The notes beneath the pieces are model-generated. The model was not told the DNA's origin and did not search any database. It saw only the letters and a list, made by a program, of their open reading frames with translations. Positions 8,570-16,981 of a DNA stretch of 42,634 bases are shown piece by piece. Each line of letters begins with the position of its first letter. Within the stretch, counting starts at the first letter, position 1. The position numbers and the translations under genes were made by a program. Source of the stretch: Bacteroidales bacterium (GTDB taxonomy: Bacteria > Bacteroidota > Bacteroidia > Bacteroidales > ML635J-15); NCBI GenBank assembly GCA_028702535.1, contig JAQVOR010000013.1, positions 1 to 42,634 on the forward strand, read 5' to 3'.

Positions 8570-9821
8570 AACACTATTTATATTATTATGCTCCATCTGT
8601 TTACTCAGTTGGAATGAACTATCTGCACAGTATAGCAAAACCCCTTATTCTAAAAAATCATATCCTTACATTCAATATGATTCTTGTTATTTGGAGCATC
8701 CTTTAGAAAATCCCAATCTAAATACGTTCTACAATAAGTTAGATAAACTTTATTTTGCTGGAACAGGGCAAGTTAAAATTATGCAAATTGGTGGCTCTCA
8801 TGTTCAAGCTGGTATGTGGTCGTTTGAGCTTAGAAAACAATTCGAGAGTTTAAGTTCTGATATCGAAGGGTATCCTGGTTTAGTGTTCCCATTTAGTTTA
8901 GCAAAAACAAATCATCCTTTTTATTATCGTTCGGAGTGCGAAGGAGATTGGGAAATAAGTAAAATTACTGATAAAGTACCTATCGACAGCATTGGTTTGT
9001 CGGGTATAACTGCTAGAACAAATGATAGTTTGGCATCTATAAAAATAATTTTTTATCCTGTTGCAGATATTGCAAAACGGAGTTTCGACAAAGTTTCTAT
9101 CTTTCATAATATTGAAGATACTTCATATCTTTTATCAATTATGCCTCTAGATGCTGTTGATACATCATTTGTAAATTATGAAACTCGAGCAACAGAATTC
9201 TATTTAAAAAACAATCTCGATACTCTTGAAATAAAGTTTGTTAAACAAGACACATCTGACAATCCACTGTTTTTTTATGGAGCATTTTTAGAAAACTCGT
9301 TGCCTGGAATTCAATATACTGGTATTGGAATAAACGGAGCAGCGACATCGTCATATCTTAAAGTCGAGCTTTTTGAAACTCATCTTAAAGCTATTAAGCC
9401 AGATTTGGTTGTTTTTTCTATTGGTGTAAACGATGCAGCTGGCCAAAGCTTCTCAAAGCGAACTTATATTAATAATTACAAAATTATTGCAGATAAAATA
9501 TTAGAAGTCAATCCAGATTGTGCCTTTATTTTTACAACTAATAATGATTTTTACCATTATCGAGGAGGTGTAAATCAGCATTATAAAGATATTTATGAGG
9601 CTATGATTAGTTTATCTCAATTTTACAACGCATCAGTATGGAATATGTTTAAAGTTATGGGCGGTTACAAGTCTATAAATTATTGGCGTAATGATAATTT
9701 GGGGAAAAGAGACAGAATTCATTTTACAAAAGAGGGATATATTGTTATAGCAGGATTATTGTTTGATGCTATAATGCAGGATTATGAAACTTACTTAGAA
9801 AAAAATGCTTCGACCAAATGA
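8550..9821 (+). CDS. Secreted SGNH-fold acyltransferase/esterase-like protein 2
   Basis: A 423-residue exported protein with a signal peptide ending near LSA|Q (residue 26). Block I reads IGGSHVQAG, so the nucleophile Ser83 is kept but the usual GDS is GGS. Block II GING (about 260-263), block III GVND (Asn294, Asp295) and block V DRIHF (Asp388, His391) are intact. It shares its layout with the preceding gene, for example the W-M-K-MGG segment before block V, so the two look like diverged duplicates with possibly different roles (transfer versus hydrolysis, or different glycan positions). The stop is embedded in ATGATGG at the start of the MBOAT gene, implying tight coupling. Enzymatic activity is likely given the triad, but the direction of the reaction is unknown. 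Confidence 0.82.
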   Translation: MSKLINKTLFILLCSICLLSWNELSAQYSKTPYSKKSYPYIQYDSCYLEHPLENPNLNTFYNKLDKLYFAGTGQVKIMQIGGSHVQAGMWSFELRKQFESLSSDIEGYPGLVFPFSLAKTNHPFYYRSECEGDWEISKITDKVPIDSIGLSGITARTNDSLASIKIIFYPVADIAKRSFDKVSIFHNIEDTSYLLSIMPLDAVDTSFVNYETRATEFYLKNNLDTLEIKFVKQDTSDNPLFFYGAFLENSLPGIQYTGIGINGAATSSYLKVELFETHLKAIKPDLVVFSIGVNDAAGQSFSKRTYINNYKIIADKILEVNPDCAFIFTTNNDFYHYRGGVNQHYKDIYEAMISLSQFYNASVWNMFKVMGGYKSINYWRNDNLGKRDRIHFTKEGYIVIAGLLFDAIMQDYETYLEKNASTK

Positions 9822-11476
9822 TGGATTATATTAAGGACATATTGACGTATAATCAGAGCTCTCCTCTGATTTTTACACGTTTTTTCTTTTGGGGCTTTTT
9901 TGCAATAGTTTTATTAGGATATACTTTTTTTGCAAATAAACGAGTGTCTCGCTCCTTATATTTACTTGTTTTAAGCTTGTTTTTCTATTATAAATCCAGT
10001 GGATTTTTCTTTTTTTTGATAATCTTTAGTACGCTAGTAGATTACTTTATTGGTTGGTGGATATACAATACCGAAAAAAGCACTGCTCGAAAATTACAAT
10101 TGGCTCTCAGTATATTTATTAATTTGTTTGTATTATCATATTTTAAATACACCTTCTTTTTTACTGGTGCTATAAACGATATGTTTGGGACAAACTTAGT
10201 AGCACACAACTATTTGGCCGAGTTTTCAAATTTATTTACAGGAACAAGTTTTGATACTGCTAAGATATTTTTACCAGTTGGGATTTCATTTTTCACTTTC
10301 CAAACCATGTCTTATACTCTTGATATTTACAGGCGAGAACTTAAGCCAGTTAAAAACATCATCGATTTTGGTTTTTATGTTTCGTTTTTTCCGCAATTGG
10401 TAGCTGGTCCAATTGTTAGAGCAAAAGATTTTATCCCCCAGATTTATCAAAAGTTTAAACTAAGTAGATATGAGTTTGGGCTTGCCTTATTTATGATTCT
10501 TAAAGGTTTGATAAAAAAGATTATGATTGGTGATTACATTGCTGTTAATTTTGTTGATAGAGTTTTTTCCAATCCGGATATGTACACTGGTTTCGAGAGT
10601 CTTATGGCTATGATAGGGTACTCATTACAGGTATATGTCGATTTTTCGGGTTATACAGATATTGCTATTGGGGTTGCTCTTTTTATGGGATTTAGGCTAA
10701 ATCAAAACTTTAATTCTCCGTATAAGGCTAAAAACTGTGGCGATTTTTGGTCTCGTTGGCATATTTCTTTGTCTTCGTGGCTAAAAGATTATTTGTACAT
10801 TCCTTTAGGCGGAAATCGTAATGCAACAAAAGGAACTTATCTAAATATTGCTTTAATTTTGGGCGTTGTGATGCTATTGGCAGCAAATATGTGGGTAAGT
10901 ATTGGAATTATGGTCGCAGCTATTATTGTACTACTTATAATGCGGTTTATCCCATCAGCAAAAAAAGGAATTGTCAGAAATATAAATGTGATGATAACTA
11001 TGCTTTTTGGCGGTCTTTGGCATGGTTCCAGTTGGAATTTCCTCATTTGGGGAGGATTAAACGGGCTTGGCGTTATTACTTACAAATATTGGCGGAAAAT
11101 TAGTCCTTGGGAGAAGTACAATAACCGAATCGCTACTATCTGGAAAATTACTATTACTTTTGGATTTATAACTTTTACCAGAGTGTTTTTTAGAGCTCCT
11201 GATTATGAAACTGCAACCACAATGCTTAATAGAATACGAACAGTATTTACGCCAGAGCTTATCCCTAATATAATTTCTGGTTATTATAAGGTTTGGCTAA
11301 TGATGCTTTTTGGATTTATAACTCATTGGTTAAGTTATGCTTTTAAGGATAAGTGGCGAGATAAATTTATTAATTTACCACATTGGTCGCAAGCAATTAT
11401 ATCGGCTATGGTTATATTTATAGTTTATCAATCTATTTGTTCCGATATGGTTGCATTTATATATTTTCAGTTTTAA
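9818..11476 (+). CDS. MBOAT O-acyltransferase (AlgI/PatA-like)
   Basis: A 552-residue polytopic inner-membrane protein of the membrane-bound O-acyltransferase family, AlgI/DltB/PatA branch. Typical motifs are GPIVRAKDFIPQ (about 197-208), the block FWSRWHISLSSWLKDYLYIPLGG with His315, and GGLWHGSSWNF with the conserved catalytic His402. Many hydrophobic helices fill the rest. Such proteins move acyl (usually acetyl) groups from a cytoplasmic donor across the membrane for transfer to a glycan by an SGNH partner. This is the last gene of a four-gene overlapping operon that contains two such partners and a LysM protein. The start may be either ATG of ATGATGG (9818 or 9821). A role in alginate or another exopolysaccharide is possible, but no polysaccharide synthase is nearby. 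Confidence 0.9.
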   Translation: MMDYIKDILTYNQSSPLIFTRFFFWGFFAIVLLGYTFFANKRVSRSLYLLVLSLFFYYKSSGFFFFLIIFSTLVDYFIGWWIYNTEKSTARKLQLALSIFINLFVLSYFKYTFFFTGAINDMFGTNLVAHNYLAEFSNLFTGTSFDTAKIFLPVGISFFTFQTMSYTLDIYRRELKPVKNIIDFGFYVSFFPQLVAGPIVRAKDFIPQIYQKFKLSRYEFGLALFMILKGLIKKIMIGDYIAVNFVDRVFSNPDMYTGFESLMAMIGYSLQVYVDFSGYTDIAIGVALFMGFRLNQNFNSPYKAKNCGDFWSRWHISLSSWLKDYLYIPLGGNRNATKGTYLNIALILGVVMLLAANMWVSIGIMVAAIIVLLIMRFIPSAKKGIVRNINVMITMLFGGLWHGSSWNFLIWGGLNGLGVITYKYWRKISPWEKYNNRIATIWKITITFGFITFTRVFFRAPDYETATTMLNRIRTVFTPELIPNIISGYYKVWLMMLFGFITHWLSYAFKDKWRDKFINLPHWSQAIISAMVIFIVYQSICSDMVAFIYFQF

Positions 11477-11562
11477 AAACAAAACACTCAAAAAAGCGAC
11501 CAAGAACCAAGGCTATTTTTACAAAATGTAATAACACAACCGTTAAACACTACGGTCACCAA

Positions 11563-11955
11563 CTAGATATGTTTTCTAATTCTGTTTGTTAAATCTTCAA
11601 ATTCTTCTGGGGAAAGTTTAACTCGTGGGTTCGAAAATGAAAGGTCTTTTTCTACATCCATTGGGATAAGGTGCATATGGGTATGAGCCACTTCTAGTCC
11701 CACTACCATAATGCCAATTCTTTTACAAACAACTTCTTTTTCAATTGCGAGAGCAACTTTTTTTGCAAAGACCATCATTTTTGCGAGGGTTTCATCCGTA
11801 TTATCAAAAATATAATCAACTTCAACTTTTGGAACAATCAAAGCGTGTCCTTTTTTCACAGGATTAATATCCAAAAAAGAAATAAAGTTGCTGTCTTCCG
11901 CAATTTTATAACAGGGAATATCACCTTGAATTATTTTTGTAAAAACACTAGCCAT
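11563..11955 (-). CDS. HIT family nucleotide-binding hydrolase
   Basis: A 130-residue cytoplasmic protein of the histidine-triad family (HINT/HinT-like purine nucleoside phosphoramidase branch). The N-terminus SVFTKIIQGDIPCYKI..D is the family signature, DINPVKKGHALIVPK follows, and the triad reads HTHMHL near residue 91, with the middle His as nucleophile. One position differs from common HINTs: the stretch before the triad reads GLEVAH instead of G.eagQ.V.H. The length fits. It starts within the stop of greA (1-base overlap) and forms a two-gene operon with it, an arrangement I recall from other Bacteroidota. The gene converges on the MBOAT operon. Confidence 0.92.
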   Translation of the reverse strand: MASVFTKIIQGDIPCYKIAEDSNFISFLDINPVKKGHALIVPKVEVDYIFDNTDETLAKMMVFAKKVALAIEKEVVCKRIGIMVVGLEVAHTHMHLIPMDVEKDLSFSNPRVKLSPEEFEDLTNRIRKHI

Positions 11956-12428
11956 TAAATTGCGATATTAATGATTTTGAGTGAAACAATTCCGCTTGGC
12001 ACTTGGATATCAACAACATCATCAACTTTTTTACCTAAAATGCCTTGAGCAATAGGTGTATTAACAGAAATTTTCTTTTCTTTTAAGTTAGCTTCGGATT
12101 CTGAAACAATAGTATATACCATTTCGGCGTTTGTTTTCAAATTTTTTAAGGTAACAATATTAAGAATTTGAACAGTTTCAGTATCTATTTGAGACGGGTC
12201 TATTATTCTTGCATTTCGAACGACAGCCTGCAATCTGCTAATTTTCATTTCCAACAGTCCTTGTGCTTCTTTAGCAGCATCATATTCAGCATTTTCCGAC
12301 AAATCGCCTTTGTCACGTGCCTCAGCTATTTGCTTAGAGATATTTGGCCTGTCAACATTTACAAGCTTGCTTAACTCTTTTTTTAGTTTATTTAAACCTT
12401 CCTCCGTTAAATATGAAACTTCTGACAT
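11955..12428 (-). CDS. greA: Transcription elongation factor GreA
   Basis: A 157-residue GreA that rescues backtracked RNA polymerase by stimulating transcript cleavage. The N-terminal coiled coil (about 8-75) carries the tip motif ARDKGDLSENAEYDAAKE, with the acidic residues Asp42 and Glu45 that coordinate the second Mg ion. The C-terminal FKBP-like domain has the expected TPIAQGILGKKVDD segment and ends normally. It is the first gene of a pair with the HIT protein. A candidate -7 element CAAAGCTA (TAGCTTTG on this strand) lies at 12499-12506. Confidence 0.96.
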   Translation of the reverse strand: MSEVSYLTEEGLNKLKKELSKLVNVDRPNISKQIAEARDKGDLSENAEYDAAKEAQGLLEMKISRLQAVVRNARIIDPSQIDTETVQILNIVTLKNLKTNAEMVYTIVSESEANLKEKKISVNTPIAQGILGKKVDDVVDIQVPSGIVSLKIINIAI

Positions 12429-12498
12429 ATCTATTAATATTTAATTTACATACATATATAAAGAAAAAGAAACCCCCTTGTCAGAGATTTCCATAACG

Positions 12499-12525
12499 CA
12501 AAGCTAATAATAAATTTAATACAAA
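12499..12525 (-). promoter_or_regulatory. Putative greA promoter
   Basis: On the minus strand TAGCTTTG (12499-12506) matches TAnnTTTG. A TTTG lies further upstream at 12522-12525, but the spacer is 15 bases rather than the 19 seen at the best promoters of this window. The implied leader is about 65 bases. Confidence 0.38.
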
Positions 12526-12647
12526 CATTAAAAATCAAGAAAAAGTTATAAATTATGATGTTATTTCATAAAAAACAACACTTCTTACTATCTTCTTATC
12601 AGTATTCCACTAATTCTAAATTTATATGCTGCTGTTTTCGTTTTTAA

Positions 12648-15600
12648 CTATTCTTGATAAGAACTTCCAAACCATTTTAACACTTTATCGCCAACACCAG
12701 GTACTTTAACATGAATAATATACATTCCGTTAGCAATAAGGTTGCCGTTTCTGTCGGTCATATCCCATTCGTAAAAAGTATTACTGTCGTTTTTTGTCAT
12801 TCTATTGATTAAAAATCCTGAAGCGTTAAAAATAGAAATTTCACATATCTTTGGAAGATTGATAATCCTCACATATTTGTCATAAGTGTAATTTCCATAG
12901 TGATTACCCCAATAATATGGGTTTGGAACAATATTTATCTTTTCTAATGCTTTGGTTAAGACATCAGAATTTGAAGTCTCTGCTTGCAAACCATGCGTTG
13001 AGAATTTAAAAACTGGGAAATTATCATTTTCTGGATTTTCAACTGTAAATCCCTCCATTCCCTTATGATAAGGCGTTGCGACTCTAAGTTTAATTCTTAC
13101 ATCACACGCAAGAAAATCAAATTCAGGATTTTGCAAAGGAATTGCACACCACATTGCCGATGCCCATGCACGTTGAAGGCTAGTTATTGTACCAGTTTCT
13201 TCATAGTCAAGCAAATTATTATAAATCCACTGACATGAGTCGTAATGAGGAGCATTATGAGTAGGATTAGAAAAACTTTGATTATCCCCGATAATATAAA
13301 TATAGTGCTTACCTCCAAATAGTATTACATTTCCCACTTCGATGCCTGATGTAGGATTCCACATCATATCTTTTCCGTTTTCACTTGCTAACCATGAATC
13401 TTCGCCGTAAATGATATTTAACCTTCTACCCGTCCTTTGGTCGATTGCATATCCAGGAAACCATCCCATTCCATAAGTACCAGAATTATCGACATTTCCT
13501 TCTTTATCTATAGATGGACTTTTACGAAGGCTAAACTTATGAGCATTGCCTATTGAGAGATAATTTTGTGTAGGTACCACAGGTACCTCTAATCCACATT
13601 CATCAGTTTGCCACGCGTTTTCGTGCATTTCTACCACACATGAACGTGTCCATTTTGATTTGTCGCTTGTGATAATAAGATCTACACTTGAAATTGGCTG
13701 CAAATATGGTTGTAATGTTGGTCTTATTTTTGGATTAGACAGACCATATTTTTTATCACTCGTGAACATAAATGGTGCCCATGTTCCCCCTATGACTTTT
13801 TCAAAATACTCATTCTTATCATAAAACTGATTTCCAGAAAACGTGTAATCGTTGAAAGAGACATCCTGACATGGATTGATGGTATTGTCTATATATTGAG
13901 TTCCTACTCTTATCCAATTATATGCATTATGATAATCCTGATCTGCAATAAAATTAAGCCATGGTTTTTCTGGATAAGCAAAAATCAATTCCGCTGCTAA
14001 AAAACCATTTTGGTGGTCATTTTTATCAGTATAAGCAGCATAATTTACTTGTTTTACTAATATTGAAAATCCCCAATCCAAAAACAACTGTTCATAATCA
14101 TCATTATACTGTATAAAAACTTCACTTTCTATTTCGTCACCTTTCGAGTTCACAATTGTATAATTAAAAGGAGTAAAATCTACGCCATTACTCAAACTAT
14201 AACCATTTTTATGTCCTAAAAATCCATTTGAAAGTCTTGTAACCGCTGTTGAATCAAATTTAACAGTATATAGATCATCTGGAACATTTAAGGGATCAAT
14301 AATTTTTACAGTAATTGGGCCCTTACCACTTTTATATGTTCTATTATCGATTTTCCACGGATATCCCGACATTATTTCGAGAAGGCTCTCGTTGCTTAAT
14401 TCAATTATACAATTTGCATTACCATGCCCTTCTGTCATAGTAATTTGAGGTGAGAAGCCATATTCTGTATTAAAAACAGTCCCATTATTTTCGATTGTTG
14501 GATCATGTGGAGTTGCTGTGTATGTTTTAATATTATTTTTTCCTACTAAATAACTATTTTTATTACCATACCAATTATTAATGCTATTTACACTATATTG
14601 TAAGGTCTTATTTGCTGCATAAGCCACTACAGTGTACCAATAATCTTTTTGGTTTGTTAAGTAGTCGTCGTTTTTGGCAAAATAATCTTTTTCAATAACA
14701 AAAGTGTGAAAAATCCCTTCGTTATTACCCTCAACTTCTAAGTGTGGCATATATTCAGATGTTTGTACGTTATAAATATAATTAGTAATACTGCTGATTC
14801 CATCTTTTATATCACATTGAAACACTTCACGCACAAGTTCAGAATTATATTTTTCTTTCAATATATCGACATCAGGATATTTTAATTGATAAACTTGATA
14901 CCCCTGAAAACGATAGTATTCATCACAAGGAGATATGCTACCATCACATTTTATATTATAATCTCTTTCTGTATATTGATTAAGATAATTATTTGAGTTT
15001 GAATTATTTAACAGATAAAATATAAGCTTATTGTTTGTTTCAACAATTTTGAGTTCTGGAGCATCAGGACCCTCAAGAATTCTAAAGCAATTATCAAATA
15101 AGTTTTGTGCTATATCATCAACTCTTTTCATTACTTCTATTGATTCGTAATTTCCTCCGTTTATTGATCTTCCATAAACAACCCCCATTGTTAGATTATT
15201 AACTGCACCTGGCTTAAATGTAACTGGGCCACTGGAAATAACAAAACGAACATCTCTTGGTGCATTAGGAGTAGAGCCTGGCCCTAAAGGTTGTTCTTCT
15301 GACCAACCAGACATAACAAGTCCATTTTGCCCATAACCACAAATGTCGCTTGTAGGACTTCCTGAATACATAAAATTTGAAGGGACATCTGTTGCACCTC
15401 CTGACGGGTGTCCAGTACCTCCATACATTACATGCGTACCATTTAACCAACGAGATGTTAAATAATAATAATAATGCTCCTTTTCAGTTGGTTGAATGGT
15501 AAATGGATTCACTCCGGTACCCCATCCACTAAAGTATGTAAAATTCGTTAGCCCCCATCTTTCATTATCAATAATTCCATCTTCAAAATTTTGTCCATTA

Positions 15601-16790
15601 ATATTACCGTTCATAATATCTCCTAGTGAACAATTTAAGACTTTTTTGCCCTCAAAAATCTCATAACTGGTTTCATTATCTTGTCCGTCACTGTCTTTAA
15701 ACAGTCCCTCAAAAAAATCAAGCCCAACCGCAGGAGGAGAAGCTCCATAACCACTTATTCCATCAGCAGTTTCATCATTATTATCTCCATTATATACGTA
15801 TCCAAGTCCTCTGCCAACATCACAACCAATATAATCATCTTTTGGATAACCCAAATCAACATCAGTCCAAAAACCAACATAAGCTTCGTATAGAGTTTCA
15901 GTTGATCTATTAATTATTTCATAATTATAAAATGTCAAATCGTTAATAGGAGTATTAGTTGCATAAGCATAAGCTATTGCTCTTATTTCTAATCCAATTG
16001 GTTGGCTTCCAGAATTAGAATGCTCTTTACCAGCATCGTTAAAAACATACCAAATTGCTTGGTCTCCTTTTAACGCTTGCCGCTTATTTCTAAATTTCAA
16101 GCAATCAATATCATCAGTAATACCATCTTCAGGAAATTCAAAATAAGGAAAATCACCATTATAAGGATTATAATACCCATCATTGTTATTATCCCAAAAA
16201 GGTGCAAGATACATATCATATCCTCCTTCTGGGCCATGTGCGGGCCAATTAAGGATAACATCAGGTATTGTATAAGATGAATATTGCTCCATATTACAAT
16301 TTGGATCTTGTTGGCAATTCCACCACATTCTAAATTCTTTTACTTCTGCTTTAGTGATACTCCAGAGTTTATCATATTGTCTGCAAACATCGATGCTTGT
16401 TTCTGCTCTATTTGCACCAGTGGCGATTAGTGGTCCAGAAGCAAAATCTACTCCCCCCTGTCTAAACATTGTAGTAGCAACTTTTATTTGATTATTCGCA
16501 TCTTTTCCTCCAACCCACAAGCAACCAGCAAAAAGTGCACTAGCTGTGCCATCAGCAGGTACAATATAATGTGCTTTATATTGAAGATCCCACCACATAT
16601 CACCAATAGAATGAATTTTAGCTCTTACATTATTTATATTAAGTTCTGCTGATGTACGAGCGACTTCGCAATTTGCAGTTGCTCTTGTTTGTATTGGGTG
16701 AGTTTTATCCCGATAGTTATCGCCTTGTGAATTACAAATATTAGATATTATTAGTAATCCGATTAATGGAAACAAGGTAATTAGTTTCAT
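12648..16790 (-). CDS. Giant secreted surface protein with T9SS-like tail (paralogue 2)
   Basis: A 1380-residue exported protein with a short signal peptide (MKLITLFPLIGLLIISNICNSQ). It is a clear paralogue of the 1406-residue protein at 18157-22377 along its whole length. Shared blocks include GDMWWDLQ.KA.YIVPADG, NWPAHGPEGGYD, a Ca-loop-like D.N.DGYYNP, YNGDNNDETADGI and PLGPGSTPN.PRDVRF. The last 97 residues (from about 1284: IVPNPYYWGN...NGMYIIHVKVPGVGDKVLKWFG) are a FlgD/T9SS-type sorting domain of the variant seen on very large surface proteins. No catalytic motif was recognised. It lies downstream of a PorV-like gene but behind a terminator, so it may be transcribed on its own. It may be a surface-anchored binding or structural protein served by the nearby barrel and TonB receptor; function is unknown. 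Confidence 0.85.
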   Translation of the reverse strand: MKLITLFPLIGLLIISNICNSQGDNYRDKTHPIQTRATANCEVARTSAELNINNVRAKIHSIGDMWWDLQYKAHYIVPADGTASALFAGCLWVGGKDANNQIKVATTMFRQGGVDFASGPLIATGANRAETSIDVCRQYDKLWSITKAEVKEFRMWWNCQQDPNCNMEQYSSYTIPDVILNWPAHGPEGGYDMYLAPFWDNNNDGYYNPYNGDFPYFEFPEDGITDDIDCLKFRNKRQALKGDQAIWYVFNDAGKEHSNSGSQPIGLEIRAIAYAYATNTPINDLTFYNYEIINRSTETLYEAYVGFWTDVDLGYPKDDYIGCDVGRGLGYVYNGDNNDETADGISGYGASPPAVGLDFFEGLFKDSDGQDNETSYEIFEGKKVLNCSLGDIMNGNINGQNFEDGIIDNERWGLTNFTYFSGWGTGVNPFTIQPTEKEHYYYYLTSRWLNGTHVMYGGTGHPSGGATDVPSNFMYSGSPTSDICGYGQNGLVMSGWSEEQPLGPGSTPNAPRDVRFVISSGPVTFKPGAVNNLTMGVVYGRSINGGNYESIEVMKRVDDIAQNLFDNCFRILEGPDAPELKIVETNNKLIFYLLNNSNSNNYLNQYTERDYNIKCDGSISPCDEYYRFQGYQVYQLKYPDVDILKEKYNSELVREVFQCDIKDGISSITNYIYNVQTSEYMPHLEVEGNNEGIFHTFVIEKDYFAKNDDYLTNQKDYWYTVVAYAANKTLQYSVNSINNWYGNKNSYLVGKNNIKTYTATPHDPTIENNGTVFNTEYGFSPQITMTEGHGNANCIIELSNESLLEIMSGYPWKIDNRTYKSGKGPITVKIIDPLNVPDDLYTVKFDSTAVTRLSNGFLGHKNGYSLSNGVDFTPFNYTIVNSKGDEIESEVFIQYNDDYEQLFLDWGFSILVKQVNYAAYTDKNDHQNGFLAAELIFAYPEKPWLNFIADQDYHNAYNWIRVGTQYIDNTINPCQDVSFNDYTFSGNQFYDKNEYFEKVIGGTWAPFMFTSDKKYGLSNPKIRPTLQPYLQPISSVDLIITSDKSKWTRSCVVEMHENAWQTDECGLEVPVVPTQNYLSIGNAHKFSLRKSPSIDKEGNVDNSGTYGMGWFPGYAIDQRTGRRLNIIYGEDSWLASENGKDMMWNPTSGIEVGNVILFGGKHYIYIIGDNQSFSNPTHNAPHYDSCQWIYNNLLDYEETGTITSLQRAWASAMWCAIPLQNPEFDFLACDVRIKLRVATPYHKGMEGFTVENPENDNFPVFKFSTHGLQAETSNSDVLTKALEKINIVPNPYYWGNHYGNYTYDKYVRIINLPKICEISIFNASGFLINRMTKNDSNTFYEWDMTDRNGNLIANGMYIIHVKVPGVGDKVLKWFGSSYQE

Positions 16791-16821
16791 ATCTATAATG
16801 TTTTTAGAGGCAGTTTAGATA

Positions 16822-16853
16822 CAAATAAAGTTAAAACATTTATTTTACGCAAT
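16822..16853 (-). promoter_or_regulatory. Possible promoter of the second giant surface protein gene
   Basis: On the minus strand TTTATTTG (16822-16829, one base from TAnnTTTG) is preceded by ATTG at 16850-16853, with a 20-base spacer. The implied leader is about 26 bases. Both elements are imperfect, but a terminator just upstream makes a separate promoter likely. Confidence 0.35.
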
Positions 16854-16888
16854 ATATATAAAATTTAGACACCTTTAACATATATATC

Positions 16889-16914
16889 AAAAAAAATCTG
16901 CCACAAGCAGATTT
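16889..16914 (-). terminator. Intrinsic terminator after the PorV-like gene
   Basis: A perfect 8-bp stem (AAATCTGC with GCAGATTT) closes a 5-nt loop and runs into a stretch of T on the minus strand. It also has T-rich sequence on the plus side. It separates the PorV-like gene and its fossil copy from the second giant surface protein gene. Confidence 0.85.
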
Positions 16915-16936
16915 TCTTTTATAATAGTACTTCTAA

Positions 16937-16978
16937 CTATAGTCTTATTCTTGTGCCAAAGGTATAAACACCCTAAAA
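16937..16978 (-). pseudogene. Remnant of a second PorV-like C-terminus
   Basis: Just past the stop of the PorV-like gene, the minus strand encodes F-stop-GVYTFGTRIRL-stop. This aligns codon by codon with FGGIHTFGARVTL, the last beta strand of the intact PorV-like protein (17024-17062). Of the 11 codons from the Gly on, 6 encode the same residue and most others are conservative or single-base changes; the second position of the block has become TAG. It is best explained as the surviving end of a duplicated porV gene. It is too short to be coding. Confidence 0.6.
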
Positions 16979-16981
16979 TGT

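Noticed and set aside
8315-8638. 107-codon minus-strand frame over the SGNH1/SGNH2 junction
   Set aside because: It is antisense to both SGNH genes, including block V of SGNH1, and has no recognisable domain.
11500-11562. Short inverted repeat ACCGT...ACGGT between MBOAT and HIT genes as a terminator
   Set aside because: The stem is only 5 bp and no T run follows on either strand.
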